A stretch of DNA of 64,000 nucleotides from Ursus arctos (lineage: Eukaryota > Chordata > Mammalia > Carnivora > Ursidae), in the NCBI RefSeq assembly GCF_023065955.2, contig NW_026622875.1, positions 9,650,501 to 9,714,500 on the forward strand, written 5' to 3'. Both the position numbers and the translations under genes were made by a program. Shown in pieces: positions 31,865 to 42,175 of the stretch; position 1 is the stretch's first letter, and each line of letters starts with the position of its first letter. The notes under the pieces are model-generated. The model made no database searches and was not told the origin of the DNA. It saw only the letters and a program-made list of their open reading frames with translations.

Positions 31865-32073
31865 TTAATTAAAAAAATTTTTTTAGAAGATTTTATTTAT
31901 TCACTTGAGAGAGAAAGACAGAGTGTGAGAGAGATCACAAGCAGGGGGATGGGGTAGATGGAGAAGCAGGCTCCCCCCTGAGCAGAGCCCCACGTGAGAC
32001 TCCATCCCAGGACCCTGGGATCATGACCTGAGCCGAAGGCAGACGCTTTATTGACTGAGCCACCCAGGCGCCC
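31865..32073 (-). mobile_element. CanSINE, minus strand
   Basis: 'tttttttagaagattttatt' to 'ccacccaggcgccc'. TSD 'ttattgggtgttttttt' at 31848-31864 and 'ttattgagtggtttttt' at 32074-32090. Confidence 0.94.
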
Positions 32074-32090
32074 TTATTGAGTGGTTTTTT

Positions 32091-32678
32091 AAAAAAGAAA
32101 GTCAGGAATGGTGTTCTTCGAATGCCCTGAAGGCCATTCCATAAGTGAGGTTTGTCTGTAGTTATTCTTTGGGCAATCTTTTATGATATTAAGTTAGGTA
32201 TCAGTATTATATCTGCTTCATAAAGCAAATTTGGCAACAGCTTATGATTCTTTTTCTGTGTCTGGAATAATTAGGCAGCATAGAGATTATAAATTATTTA
32301 AAGGTTTGGTAGAATTTCTCTCATAAAACCACAGGTCTGGTGCTTCTTTTGGGAGTAATTTTTATTTGGGGAGAACAGTTTTCTCTATTCTTTGAAAATT
32401 GATGTTTGAGTTTTTATCTGTATTGGAGTCAAATTGGGGAAAGTGCATCTTTTTTGGAAAGTATTCCTTTTCTCTAGGTTTTCAAATTTATTTGCTTAGA
32501 GTTAGTGAAAGATTATTTTTTGGTATTGTAAGCATATCTTCTGTTTCAATAGTCTTTCCCCTTTGTCATTTTCTTATTTTACCTATGCTTTCTCATATTT
32601 TATCTTGAGCATATTTGCTAGTAGGTTTTTTGGGTCTATTTCCTTGACTTTTTTTTTCCCTCAAAGAATCTGCACTTC
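32091..32678 (-). mobile_element. old L1 ORF2 remnant, antisense (continuation)
   Basis: 'ggtttggtagaatttctctc', 'ataaaaccacaggtctggtg' and 'tttttgggtctatttccttg' follow the upstream part of antisense L1 ORF2, consistent with one element broken by the SINEs at 31865 and 32691. Confidence 0.6.
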
Positions 32679-32690
32679 AAAGTTTATTTA

Positions 32691-32888
32691 GGGGGTGCTT
32701 GGGTGGCTCAGTTGGTTAAGCGTCTGCCTTTGGCTCAGGTCATGATCTCAGAGTCCTGGGATCAAGCCCTGCTTTGGGCTCCCTGCTCAGTGGGGAGCCT
32801 GCTTCTCCCTCTCCCTGTGCCACTCCCCCTGCTTGTGCTTTCTCTTTCTCTCTTTCTCAAATGAATAAATAAAAAATCTTAAAAAAAA
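32691..32888 (+). mobile_element. CanSINE, plus strand
   Basis: 'ggggtgcttgggtggctcag' to 'aatgaataaataaaaaatct' plus A tail. TSD 'aaagtttattta' at 32679-32690 and 32889-32900. Confidence 0.95.
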
Positions 32889-32900
32889 TAAAGTTTATTT

Positions 32901-33215
32901 AGTAATCTTACTCTTTTTTGTAAAAAACTCTTTGTTTCCTTTGGTTTATTAGCCTTTTAGAAGGTACTTTTTCTTCCCAGAAGAGATTTTTTGTTTGTTT
33001 CCACCACTTCTAGGATCCCACTGCCCCCTTCTTTTTTCCATGTGGTTGATGTCCGATTCCGAGGTTGGCTATGTTGGGTTGTAGTATTTATTTTATCACT
33101 TATATGTAAATTGAAATTCACAGTAGTATCTGACTCCTAGTTATTCTCTGGGTGTAGGTTATGGATGGTTTTACTTGCTTTCTTTTGGTGGATGTATGGA
33201 CAGATCTGGATTCAG
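32901..33215. other. non-coding sequence, probable end of the old L1
   Basis: Continues the L1-like AT-rich sequence for perhaps 100 bp ('ctctttgtttcctttggttt'), then becomes unrecognised. Confidence 0.4.
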
Positions 33216-33570
33216 GTAGTTTCTATTATCTGCAAGGATGCTGAAGGATTAATTCAATAAAAGATCAATAAAATAAAAAGGTACAACTGAGAAATATTGA
33301 CGAAAGGGGAATATTTTAGATAGAAAGATCTAAGAAGACCTTTATAAGAGGTGGCATTTGAGTAGAGGCCTGAATAAAGTGAGAAAGTGAACCATATAAC
33401 AGCTAACAGAAGAGTGTTCCAGGAAGAGGATACAGTAACTGCAAAGGCCCTGTGGCAGGGTAAAGAAGGAACGGCAAGGAGGCCAGGGCAGTGGAAGTAA
33501 AGTCAATGATAGAAAAAATAGTAGCGTATGGAGTCAGAGAAGTAGCCAGTGGTCAGACCATGGGATTTCA
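33216..33570 (-). mobile_element. L2 LINE 3' remnant, antisense
   Basis: 'ggcatttgagtagaggcctg', 'agagtgttccaggaagagga', 'ctgcaaaggccctgtggcag' and 'gccagggcagtggaagtaaa' match antisense L2 well. Confidence 0.75.
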
Positions 33571-33572
33571 AT

Positions 33573-33660
33573 TTTTTTCTTTTTGAAAGATTCATTTATT
33601 TACTTAGAGCGAGAGCGAGAGAGCGCAAGGTAGGGGCAGAGGTGGTAGTCTAGTGGAGAG
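33573..33660 (-). mobile_element. truncated CanSINE fragment, minus strand
   Basis: 'tttttgaaagattcatttat' then 'gagcgagagcgagagagcgc' and 'aggggcagaggtgg'. Only the tail-side half is present; the tRNA-like head is missing, so this is a 5'-truncated or deleted copy. Confidence 0.75.
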
Positions 33661-34065
33661 TTTCGAGTGGAGATTTTTAGAAATGATACAATTAATGGTA
33701 ATGTATAATTAGAGTCTAGGTGGGACCATTGAAATGGGAGGCTGTGGTGGGTGGGTAGCAAGATCACAGGAAGTGAGGAGGTCTAGGAACAAAAATACCA
33801 ACGTGTTGGGTTTATCCTCCAATATGAAGTCAATCTCACCAGGAATGATGGCAGGAGTAGAAGTGGAGGCTGGTGCAGAAGTCGAGGGGGTGAGACAGGG
33901 TCCCTGAGGGGCGGTTCACAAGTGCAGGAGGCCACGTAGCAGGTGGGAGAGGCACAGGTGTATGCTTTGTTTTTAGGTGAGGGCTGTTGGTGGCAGTGGT
34001 GGAGGAACAGTCTGAAAGCAGCAGTGAGGAGGACAGGTAAATGAGATAAAAGGACTTACAGATCT
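33661..34065 (-). mobile_element. probable continuation of antisense L2
   Basis: 'tgggaccattgaaatgggag', 'agcaagatcacaggaagtga' and 'agtgaggaggacaggtaaat' have L2-like phrasing but are diverged; tentative. Confidence 0.35.
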
Positions 34066-35390
34066 CCCTGCTTAGAATAAGCACTCTATTAAGTGGTAGC
34101 TGATACTTAGTACTAACTGTCTGAGGAGTAAATGATCTTGAAAATGTAAAGCTGTGTTCAAAGTGGGCTCAGAAAATGTGAGTGTGTTCAACAGGGTCCC
34201 AAACAAAAACCAACTCCCTTACTAACCTGAAGGGGGATTGTGGCCTCCTGTATTTGAATGTGGATTTGTCCTGCCGACTTGAGAGGACGCTGGTGGATAC
34301 TAACCTTAGTCTAGCCATCTCTGCAGTGCTGGTTTCTCTGTGTGCATTAGATAAATGACGCAGTGAAAACGCAGATTATTAGCAATCTATGAAATGATCA
34401 GATGTAAGAAGTTTAACGTGGTGCTTTTTAGTTTAAATGTGGTAGCTGTTTGAGGGATCTAGCAGCATGAGTGATTAAAGTTAACTGGCTCCCCATTGCC
34501 CAAAGTCTCCTGGAAGGCTTGGAAAAATGAGAGTTAGGGTTAGACGTAAAGTCAAATAAACGCTAACATCTAACTCGGACTTTGCCCTGGCCTCCTGCTC
34601 GTTTAGAATGATTTGATCATTATGTTCACTGAGAAAGTCAAATTAATAAGCTTGTTCTGCATGGTTAACTGCATGGGTCCAAAGGCGCTGAGGCATAACT
34701 TATATATTTTTAGAGATTCCTGGAGGGAGGAAAGCCTAGGAAGTTAGGACTTGTACATGGAGACAAGAGATATTCACGTTTGCTTCTAGTTTATCCTAGG
34801 GAATATTGATCATTTCCAAGGACTAATTTAGAAGTAGCACATCTGAGAAGATAGTTGGAGCATTTAATCTGCCTGTCAGCAAAAGTGAAAGAAGCAGGGA
34901 TTTCTTTTATTAATGTTTCGTATGAGATCAGCTGGTAAGGTAATTTCATATGGAAACAGCGATCTAGAAATAAGGTGAGTAAGAATGCATTGTGTTTACT
35001 CAATGTTTAATTTACTTGCTGAAGGACATTAAGCTCCAGATGTTTTTCCATATTAAAATAGTTTTCTTAGTTTGAGAAATTATAATATTAATATGTGGTT
35101 GTCACTGGAGATGTTAACACCGAAGTATATGGTGTAAAATGTAACAGTCCTCTTTCAGACTCTCCTGCTTGCTGTTCCACACTTCGTAGGTGTTCATGAC
35201 CGTTGGTGAATCTTTCCCAACGTTTACCCTATGCACATGCAAACATACTCTTAACAGTAAAAATCTATCTTATTATACATTCTGTTCAATTAATTAGTTT
35301 TGATTTATTTTTTTCTCTTTTGCTGTCTATACGCACACATTCAGATATATGTTCATATTGTTATTTACCCGTCTGCCCCATTCTTTTTAA
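34066..35390. other. unique non-coding sequence
   Basis: No repeat or gene recognised in this 1.3-kb stretch. Confidence 0.4.
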
Positions 35391-35408
35391 CAACCATATT
35401 TTCTTTTC

Positions 35409-35613
35409 TTTTTTTTTTTTTTTAAGAGCTAGCACATGTGCACACGCTCTAGTGGGGTGAGGAGGGGCAGAGGGGAAGGGAGAGAGAATTTTAAGCAGGT
35501 TCCATGCCTGGCACAGAGGCTGTCACTGGGCTTGATCTCACTATCCTGAGATTGGGACCTGAGCCAAAATCAAGAGTCGGCTGCTTAACCGACTGAGCCA
35601 CCCAGACGCCCCC
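35409..35613 (-). mobile_element. older CanSINE, minus strand
   Basis: Poly-T, 'taagagctagcacatgtgca', 'ggagagagaattttaagcag', 'gagccaaaatcaagagtcgg' and 'gagccacccagacgcccc'. The 'aaaatcaagagtcg' variant marks an older subfamily. TSD approximately 'caaccatatttt' (from 35391) and 'caactgtatttc' (from 35614). Confidence 0.9.
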
Positions 35614-35639
35614 CAACTGTATTTCCAATATTATGGTTA

Positions 35640-36173
35640 TACCATATTTTAAGAAACTAGATCTCTATTGACAGTTGTTTGTTTTTTGCTCTTACGGATC
35701 ATGTTGTAACAGATACTCGTTTACATTTGCCTTTTTACCCTCGTGCAGTGTAGAAGTGCCGAGAATCGAAGCTGTAGGCTGGAAGAATAGGAAAATTTTG
35801 ATGTGGTTAAAGCTCTCCAGTGGATGATTACGCCTGTCGTCCCACACTCTAGCTAACACTGGATGACACCAGCCTTTTAAATCCAGTCAACAATAGAATA
35901 CCAGAAAACCCCAAAACAATAGAATACTATTCTATTGTTTTACTCTGCATGTCTTGAATCCTTAGCATGGTTGGACATCTTCTCATGCTAGTAGAATTTT
36001 CTCTTCTCCATATTGTCTAAGTTCTGTAACCATTTTTACATCAGTTTCTCATTTTCTTATTGATTTGTAAGAGCTCACTGAGTCTGAGACAAATGCATTG
36101 TCTGTCACATGAACGGCAAATATATGTATCCATTTTCAGTTTCTGATTTTGTTTATAGTGTGTTTTGTCATTT
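35640..36173 (-). mobile_element. old L1 3' region remnant, antisense
   Basis: 'atgttgtaacagatactcgt', 'ggttggacatcttctcatgc', 'ttttcttattgatttgtaag' and 'agctcactgagtctgagaca' follow the antisense 3' region of ancient L1M elements. A near-perfect palindrome lies within (35913-35941). Confidence 0.55.
35913..35941. repeat. 29-bp near-perfect palindrome
   Basis: Arms 'aaaacaatagaata' and 'tattctattgtttt' are exact reverse complements, with only one base between them. It could form a small cruciform or hairpin. Confidence 0.9.
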
Positions 36174-36190
36174 CTTTTGCAGCTTATTTA

Positions 36191-36396
36191 ATATTATTAT
36201 TATTTTTTTTTTTGAGAGGGAGAGAGAGTACAAGTGGGGGTGGGGTGGGGCAGAGGGAGAGGGAGAAAGAATATTAAGCAGGCTCTACGCCCAGTGCAGA
36301 GGCCTACACTGGGCTCGATCTCAGGACGCTGAAATCATGACCTGAGCCAAAATCAAGATTTGATTGCTCACCTGACTGAACCACCCAGGCGCCCCT
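36191..36396 (-). mobile_element. older CanSINE, minus strand (left of a pair)
   Basis: 'gagagggagagagagtacaa', 'aagcaggctctacgcccagt', 'gagccaaaatcaagatttga' and 'ccacccaggcgcccc'. Flanked by 'cttttgcagctta' (36174-36186) and 'cttttgcagttta' (36397-36409). Confidence 0.92.
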
Positions 36397-36411
36397 CTTT
36401 TGCAGTTTAAA

Positions 36412-36624
36412 CATTTATTTATTTATTTGAGAGACAGAGAGAATGTGTGATAGTGTGCACGCGTCTTGGGGAGGGGGAAAGGGAGAGAATCTCCAAACAG
36501 ACTCCCCACTGAGTGTGGAGCCCGACTTTGGGGTTCGATCCCTTGACCCATGAGATCACTGAGCTGAGCTGAAACAAGAGCCGGCTGCCCAGTGGACTGA
36601 GCTGTCCAGCCCCTTCCCCCCACA
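36412..36624 (-). mobile_element. older CanSINE, minus strand (right of a pair)
   Basis: 'catttatttatttatttgag' to 'ctgtccagccccttcccccc', an old copy. It is flanked by 'cttttgcagtttaaa' (36397-36411) and 'cttttgtagtttaaa' (36625-36639), the same target used by the SINE on its left. Confidence 0.88.
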
Positions 36625-36839
36625 CTTTTGTAGTTTAAAAGAAATATTCCACTTTGGTGACCTAAGGCTAATTTCAAGTTTCTAAATAGTATTTGGTTTG
36701 AGAGGGCTGTAGCCCCCTGCCCACAGCAGTCCCCCTGCCTGGTGTGCTGTGGTTATCTCCTCCCGCAGGCTCTCCAAGAGGACGGGAGCCCACTGAGTTC
36801 TTGTTTGTGGCACTATTCGATTATCGTGTCACTTACAGG

Positions 36840-37065
36840 CCATGTGTTTTAGTGGCAAGAGTATGGATTTAGATTTAGAAGTTCTTGGGTTTTATTTGTT
36901 GTTTGTTTCTTTCTTTCCCTGCTGTATACTAATTGTGTGATTTTTGGTGAGTTTCACTTTTGAAGCAAGGATTATACCTGTCATGTCTCACAGGACTATT
37001 GTGATAGTCACAGGATATAATGAAAGCAAAATGACATAAGCTATAAAGGGTGCTATATGTATTTT
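36840..37065 (+). repeat. MIR remnant
   Basis: 'ttttagtggcaagagtatgg', 'ctaattgtgtgatttttggt', 'gtctcacaggactattgtga' and 'aagctataaagggtgctata' follow MIR order. Confidence 0.65.
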
Positions 37066-37224
37066 TATTATGTGACAGGTCTTTGAAGAGGACCACAGGA
37101 AGTTGTAAAAGTGTGACACTGTCTTTCCTCATGCCTCCCTATGCCCTAGGTCACACATTCTGAGTCTTATTAATTCTACTTTTGTACTCATTTGTTTTCT
37201 AATTTATTGTTAAGTGAATGAATA

Positions 37225-37338
37225 CTTAGAGGAATTTTTTTTTTTTTTAAGTAGGCTCCACACCCAATGTGGGGTTTGAACTCACAACCCTGAGATCAAG
37301 AGTCACACACTCTACTGACTGAGCCAGCCAGGTGGCCC
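37225..37338 (-). mobile_element. old short CanSINE, minus strand
   Basis: T run, 'aagtaggctccacacccaat', 'ttgaactcacaaccctgaga', 'tcaagagtcacacactctac' and 'tgagccagccaggtggcccc': the old short form lacking the GAGA segment. Confidence 0.88.
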
Positions 37339-37749
37339 CTAATTCTACTTCTTAATAGACTGTGGAATTCTTCTCTGTCCTTCCATTCCTACTATAATCA
37401 TCCTAATCCAAATCGGAGCTGGATTAAAGATGATTCAGCCTGGTAACTGGCCAGGGTGCTGTATGATAAGGGAGTGCTGAAATGACTAGAAATGTGAGAT
37501 GGAGAAAATTGGTTGGAAGTTACTAGGGGGGAGAGAAGTGAGACCCTGTCTCTCCCCATCCCCTGGTAGGGTTGCTCTGAACTGTAGCATAGGGTGTGCA
37601 CTGTACAAGCAGCACACCATATGGGATGACCCTGCTGAAGGATATGCCCTTGTCAGATGGCCTTGGTCTGCTTGGAAGGAGGACAGGGTCTACTGAGTGT
37701 CATGGTTTGTTCTGTTGATCAGGGTATTTAGATAGATGAGCCCATATAT
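37339..37749. other. unique non-coding sequence
   Basis: No feature recognised. Confidence 0.35.
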
Positions 37750-38355
37750 CTCAGTTCTGCCCTCGTCTAAGTCTGTCCTGGTGCACACGGGTTTCTCCAG
37801 TTGTCCCCTCAGCCACACTCTTGTCCTCCCAAACTGTTCAAGCCACAGCCAGGCTGATTGGTAGAAAAGGGCAGCCTCATCACGTCACCTCCCTGCTTGA
37901 AAACCTTCAGGGGATTTCTGTAGCTCTTAGGATGAAAACCCAGATCCTTAGCGTGGCCTAAGAGGCCCCATGAGGTGGGTCCTCTTTCCCCTCCCACCAC
38001 ACTGTCTCAACGCGCCTGCGCAGGTCATCCCTTGTGATGGCCTGCTCCTGCCTGGCTTTTCCTTTGCTCACTGCTGCTCGGCCTGCGCTCAGACTGAAAG
38101 CTGCCTCCACAGAGAGACCTTCCCTGATGCCCCGGGCTGTCAGGTCCTCTGCCAGTTGCTTTCTCTTTATAGCTTGCTCTTTTTGTAGCATGTAGGACAA
38201 ATAGTATGAACCACTTTGTTGTCCAATTTGTTGTGTCTTGTCACTCACTCTTGCTTAATGAGGACAGGCATTCTGTCTGTCGTGTTCATTATTGTATCCT
38301 TAGCACCTAGGAATACATCTTGTACACACTAGACACTCAGAATTGATTTGCTGCA
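37750..38355 (+). mobile_element. L2 LINE 3' end, plus strand
   Basis: 'tccctgcttgaaaaccttca', 'cctaagaggccccatgaggt', 'gaccttccctgatgccccgg', 'aatgaggacaggcattctgt' and 'ttattgtatccttagcacct' follow the L2 3' end in order, the best-preserved L2 in the window. The spurious frames across it are remnants. Confidence 0.85.
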
Positions 38356-39356
38356 AGATACATCAATAATTGTGGCGATTTGGGAAGTTTAACTGGGACC
38401 AGGCTTTTGTCCTGCGGGAAGATGGGCATTTGTCAGGCAAGCGGGGCCTTTGCAAAGGAGGAGTCTCCTTTGGCCGAGAAGGACATCATGATGGAGGCCT
38501 GTAAACATACCTGGGCTACGAATGATCCCACTGACCCTAATGGTGCCTTTTTAGTGACTTCTTATCTCCTTCAAGGCCACCTGGACACCAGCATCTTATG
38601 GTGATGGTTCTTCTTCCTGTTTTGTCTCTTTGTGTTTAATCTGACTTGATGAATGGGAAAGGGGCGAAGCTGGGTGTCAGGAAATCCCCACCACCATCCT
38701 TGCCCCCTGGGCTTGGGGAAGAATTTAAAGTCCTGAGCTATGACCCTATCTATGGCTATGCTACTCCTTTGCCAGGAGATTTTGAGATGACTCTGCCACT
38801 AATGCAATTAGGCTTTTTCTCTCATTTGATCCAACAGACAAATTTTCAAGCAGTCTCAGCTTTCAGTCTGAAAGCCTGCGCCAGTTCCTCTTTTATTGCC
38901 TTGCAGTAAACTCGGCAGGTTGAAGACACGAATTGCTCTTTCCCAGAACCCTGCCAGAATTTCTCTGCTGCATATAATGAAGACATTCAATACTAGGGAA
39001 ATGGAAGAGAGCAAGTTAAGTGCCCAGAATGTAAGACTCTAACTTTGCCATAGGCTCAGAAATTCTTAGAACTGGGTTAGAAGTTCCATAGATGCTTAAC
39101 ACTACTTGTTGAGTGGATCGAAGAACTCATCTTTACTGTGTCTTCTCTTCACACAGTCATTTCTTTTTCTCTTATTTCAGGAGTTAAACAATTTTTTTTT
39201 AATTTCTAGTTTATTTTTTATAGACTTTTGAAGTTTCTTGTGAGGTTTTAGAGTGAGGGTGCAGGTTAACTGTGTTTGCTAATATCAGTTAAAACCTTTT
39301 CCATGTCAAAGACCATGTGGGTGTTGCTTTACCAGGTATTGTTTCTTAAAGCTCCT
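38356..39356. other. unique non-coding sequence
   Basis: Two plus frames of 74 and 87 codons (38380-38604, 38646-38909) have no recognisable domain. No repeat identified. Confidence 0.4.
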
Positions 39357-39369
39357 TGTACATCTTTTT

Positions 39370-39404
39370 TCTTTTTCTTTCTTTCCTTTTTTCTTTTTAA
39401 AGCT

Positions 39405-39439
<35 letters not shown>

Positions 39440-39610
39440 TTTGACAGTGAGAGAGACAGCCAGCGAGAGAGGGAACACAAGCAGGGGGAGAGGGAGAGGA
39501 AGAAGCAGGCCCCCAGCAGAGGAGCCCGATGTGGGGCTCGATCCCAGAACGCCAGGATCACACCCTGAGCCGAAGGCAGATGCTTAACAACTGTGCCACC
39601 CAGGCGCCCC
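39370..39610 (-). mobile_element. young-type CanSINE, minus strand, expanded (TTTA)n tail
   Basis: Complete element with TSD 'tgtacatcttttt' at 39357-39369 and 39611-39623. The tail has grown into about nine TTTA units (39405-39442), making it longer than other copies. Confidence 0.96.
39405..39442 (+). repeat. (TTTA)n microsatellite in SINE tail
   Basis: About nine uninterrupted TTTA units replacing the usual two or three. Confidence 0.96.
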
Positions 39611-39797
39611 TGTACATCTTTTTCTTTCTGGTCTCCTAAATTGGCTGCTTTGTTGATCTGCAAAGGAAATGCAATTTCCTGTTAATTGTGTCCTTTGAGC
39701 TATCTAAAAGATTCTGCAAGTTTGGGAGAAAGAGGTTTAGGAAATGTGCCTTGGCTTGATAGTGCTGTCCCCAGGAACATTTTTATTAAAGTGCTTT

Positions 39798-39996
39798 TTT
39801 TTTTTTTAAAGATTTTATTTATTTATTTGACAGAGATAGAGACAGCCAGCGAGAGAGGGAACACAAGCAGGGGGAGTGGGAGAGGAAGAAGCAGGCTCAT
39901 AGCGGAAGAGCCTGATGTGGGGCTCGATCCCAGAACGCCGGGATCACGCCCTGAGCCGAAGGCAGACGCTTAACCGCTGTGCCACCCAGGTGCCCC
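39798..39996 (-). mobile_element. young-type CanSINE, minus strand
   Basis: T run, 'gacagagatagagacagcca', 'acgccgggatcacgccctga' and 'ccacccaggtgcccc'. TSD 'tattaaagtgcttt' at 39784-39797 and 'tattaaagtacttt' at 39997-40010. It lies only 174 bp from the previous SINE's 3' TSD, in the same orientation. Confidence 0.96.
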
Positions 39997-40010
39997 TATT
40001 AAAGTACTTT

Positions 40011-40450
40011 CGAATGAAGCAGTCAAGCATCTTTCATCCTGGGACTGTTAAAGTATATGTAGGGAGTTATTTAATTGTTAGGAGCACAAATGCTTGTGGT
40101 TCTGCTGGATGGGGGAGCACATTCACTTTCCCTATTGACTCTCAGGTTAAGACTACATGCATTTTTTATTAGCTAAGCATTTACATCCTCAGCCTGCTAA
40201 ATAAGAAAGCAAATGGGGCTGGCGCTGCATGATACTGCATTTATACAAAATCATTTCACTGTCTGGGAAGAGAGCTGGAAATCAAGAATGAAGGTGATGG
40301 TTAATTTTGTACAGCTGCGGCGAGTCTTGGCTGTGTCGTGTTTGTTCTGGTGATGCATCCTATTTGTTAGATGTGAGTCACTAAGGCTAGTTCATATCCA
40401 GAGTTTGAAGAATCAGACTTCATGTCCCCATGACAGGAGTGTCAAAGGAC
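40011..40450. other. unique non-coding sequence
   Basis: The part 40300-40450 ('gtgatggttaattttgtaca') may begin an old LTR-like repeat but cannot be confirmed. Confidence 0.35.
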
Positions 40451-40466
40451 TTATGGTTACATTTTA

Positions 40467-40496
40467 TTTATTTTTTTAAAGATTTATTTAGTTATT

Positions 40497-40527
<31 letters not shown>

Positions 40528-40716
40528 GAGGAAGCATGCATGCACCGTAGTGGGGTAGGGGAAGGGGCAGAAGGAGAGGGAGAGAGAGAATCCCAAGCAG
40601 ACTCCCCGCTGAGCACGGAGCCCTGGGATGGGGCGGGGGTGGGGGGGTTGATCTCACGACCTGAGCTGAAATCTCGAGAGTCACATGCTTAACTGACTGA
40701 GCCACTGAGGCGCCCC
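40467..40716 (-). mobile_element. older CanSINE, minus strand, with G-rich tract
   Basis: 'aaagatttatttagttattt' to 'gagccactgaggcgcccc'. TSD 'tatggttacatttta' at 40452-40466 and 'tatggttatgtttta' at 40717-40731. An unusual G-run insertion lies at 40625-40647. Confidence 0.93.
40625..40647 (+). other. canonical G-quadruplex motif
   Basis: G3-AT-G4-C-G5-T-G7: four G runs with loops of one or two bases, a textbook strong G-quadruplex pattern, inside the SINE. Confidence 0.9.
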
Positions 40717-40731
40717 TATGGTTATGTTTTA

Positions 40732-41555
40732 AAACCACCACAGGTGTGTATCGTAATGTCCCCTGTACTTACGTCATTGCTTCATTGAGCTATTTTATCC
40801 AAAGGCAGCCCAGCAAAATAAGACAGAGACGGTCAGAGGCACGGTGTGTTCACGGGCTCACATTTGCAGAGTTAGTGGCATGTCAAGGGCATGAGGTGAG
40901 TCAGGAGGCAGGAAATGAGGGTGGCTGCTGAGGAGAGCTGCTCCAGGAAGGACCTGGTTTAGGTTCTCCGCTTAGGCCTGTGTTTTCCAAATGGTGATGA
41001 CCTTATCCCCTAGGTCATTTGAAGGAGTGTCAGGATAAAAAAGGGGCTATTCCTAGAAGGCCAGGTTTACTCAAGGATGTTTGGGAACTCTCATGAGGAA
41101 GTTGAAGAGATATAGTTTCTCATATTTTTAAAGGATAAAACAAAATCTATAAAGGATTTGAGCATGGGATTTAGGAGGGTAGAGTTGCACACTGAAAGGA
41201 TTGCTGTTGTGGTCAGTACTAAGAAGGGGAGAGGGTGAGGTAGGTCTGTGGTGCTAGCTAGCGTCTAGGATGTCATTTAAAAGGTTATGGAGAGAACTAG
41301 GGTAGGAGATAAAGGACTGAGTAGCAAGGGGAGCGAGGGGCGGTATGCAGGAGGGAGAGGCCAGGCTGTGTAGTGTGGGAGAATAGAGAAGTCTGTAGTG
41401 ACAATGCATCTAGCTTCAGCTCCTGGGTGGTTGGTGATGCCACCCATTCACAAAACTGAAACCAGGCGGGGGACAATGTACAGGTGGGTGTGAAACATTT
41501 CTTTTTATTTGCAGTATTCACACACTTTCACATCTGGGGCCTTACTTACACTGGA
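40732..41555. other. unique non-coding sequence
   Basis: Purine-rich in part. No repeat or credible gene recognised. Confidence 0.4.
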
Positions 41556-41990
41556 GGGGCTGACCCTCCTGGGGTTGGCTAATTCCTACTGATAGTTAGC
41601 AACTCACCTGTTAGTGTACTTTTCATATACCAACCAACCAATCCCGAATTCCCACCCCAGTCACCTCCTTTATCAGTCTCTCGCACCTGGGTTACTATTC
41701 ACCCGCCCTAATCACCCCAAGCCAAGTACCAGGTAGCTAGAAACAAGCTCTAAGCCCCAGAGCCTGCTAAAATGATTCAAACGAGCCAACGTAAACCTGC
41801 TCGCTCTGCTTTGCCTGTTCCTTCCTGTGGAAACCACACTAAAGGCTCTTGCCCTCATTTCACCCCCACCCACACCCAGCTCAGTCCCTCTGCCACCTGA
41901 CTGAGCCCTGTGCTTCCCTGCATGGCTTCCCTGCAGCACAGTGCCTCCCGTGGGAACTAGAGAGTATAGAAAACTACTTCCTTTGTGACA
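41556..41990 (+). mobile_element. probable solo LTR, plus strand
   Basis: 'agttagcaactcacctgtta', 'caaccaatcccgaattccca', 'aatgattcaaacgagccaac', then 'ccacactaaaggctcttgcc' (a polyadenylation-signal-like AATAAA derivative) and a CT-rich end have the layout of an old retroviral LTR (U3, poly-A region, R/U5). No retroviral genes are adjacent. Family not named. Confidence 0.5.
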
Positions 41991-42059
41991 GTCATTTCCA
42001 TGTCTGTGTCTTACATATGCAATAGGATTTAAAAACAAATCCTAGGTACACTTAAAACA

Positions 42060-42175
42060 GTGGGGCTGATGGAGAGTTTTATTTTACACTTGAAGTGTTA
42101 GGGTCCTGGGATATCTGGATGGAGATGCCTGGGAGCAATCAGACGCAAGGATTGGGACTTCAAGGGAAGATGTTT
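42060..42175 (-). mobile_element. L2 LINE remnant, antisense
   Basis: 'gagagttttattttacactt', 'tatctggatggagatgcctg' and 'gattgggacttcaagggaag' resemble antisense L2. Short and diverged. Confidence 0.45.
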
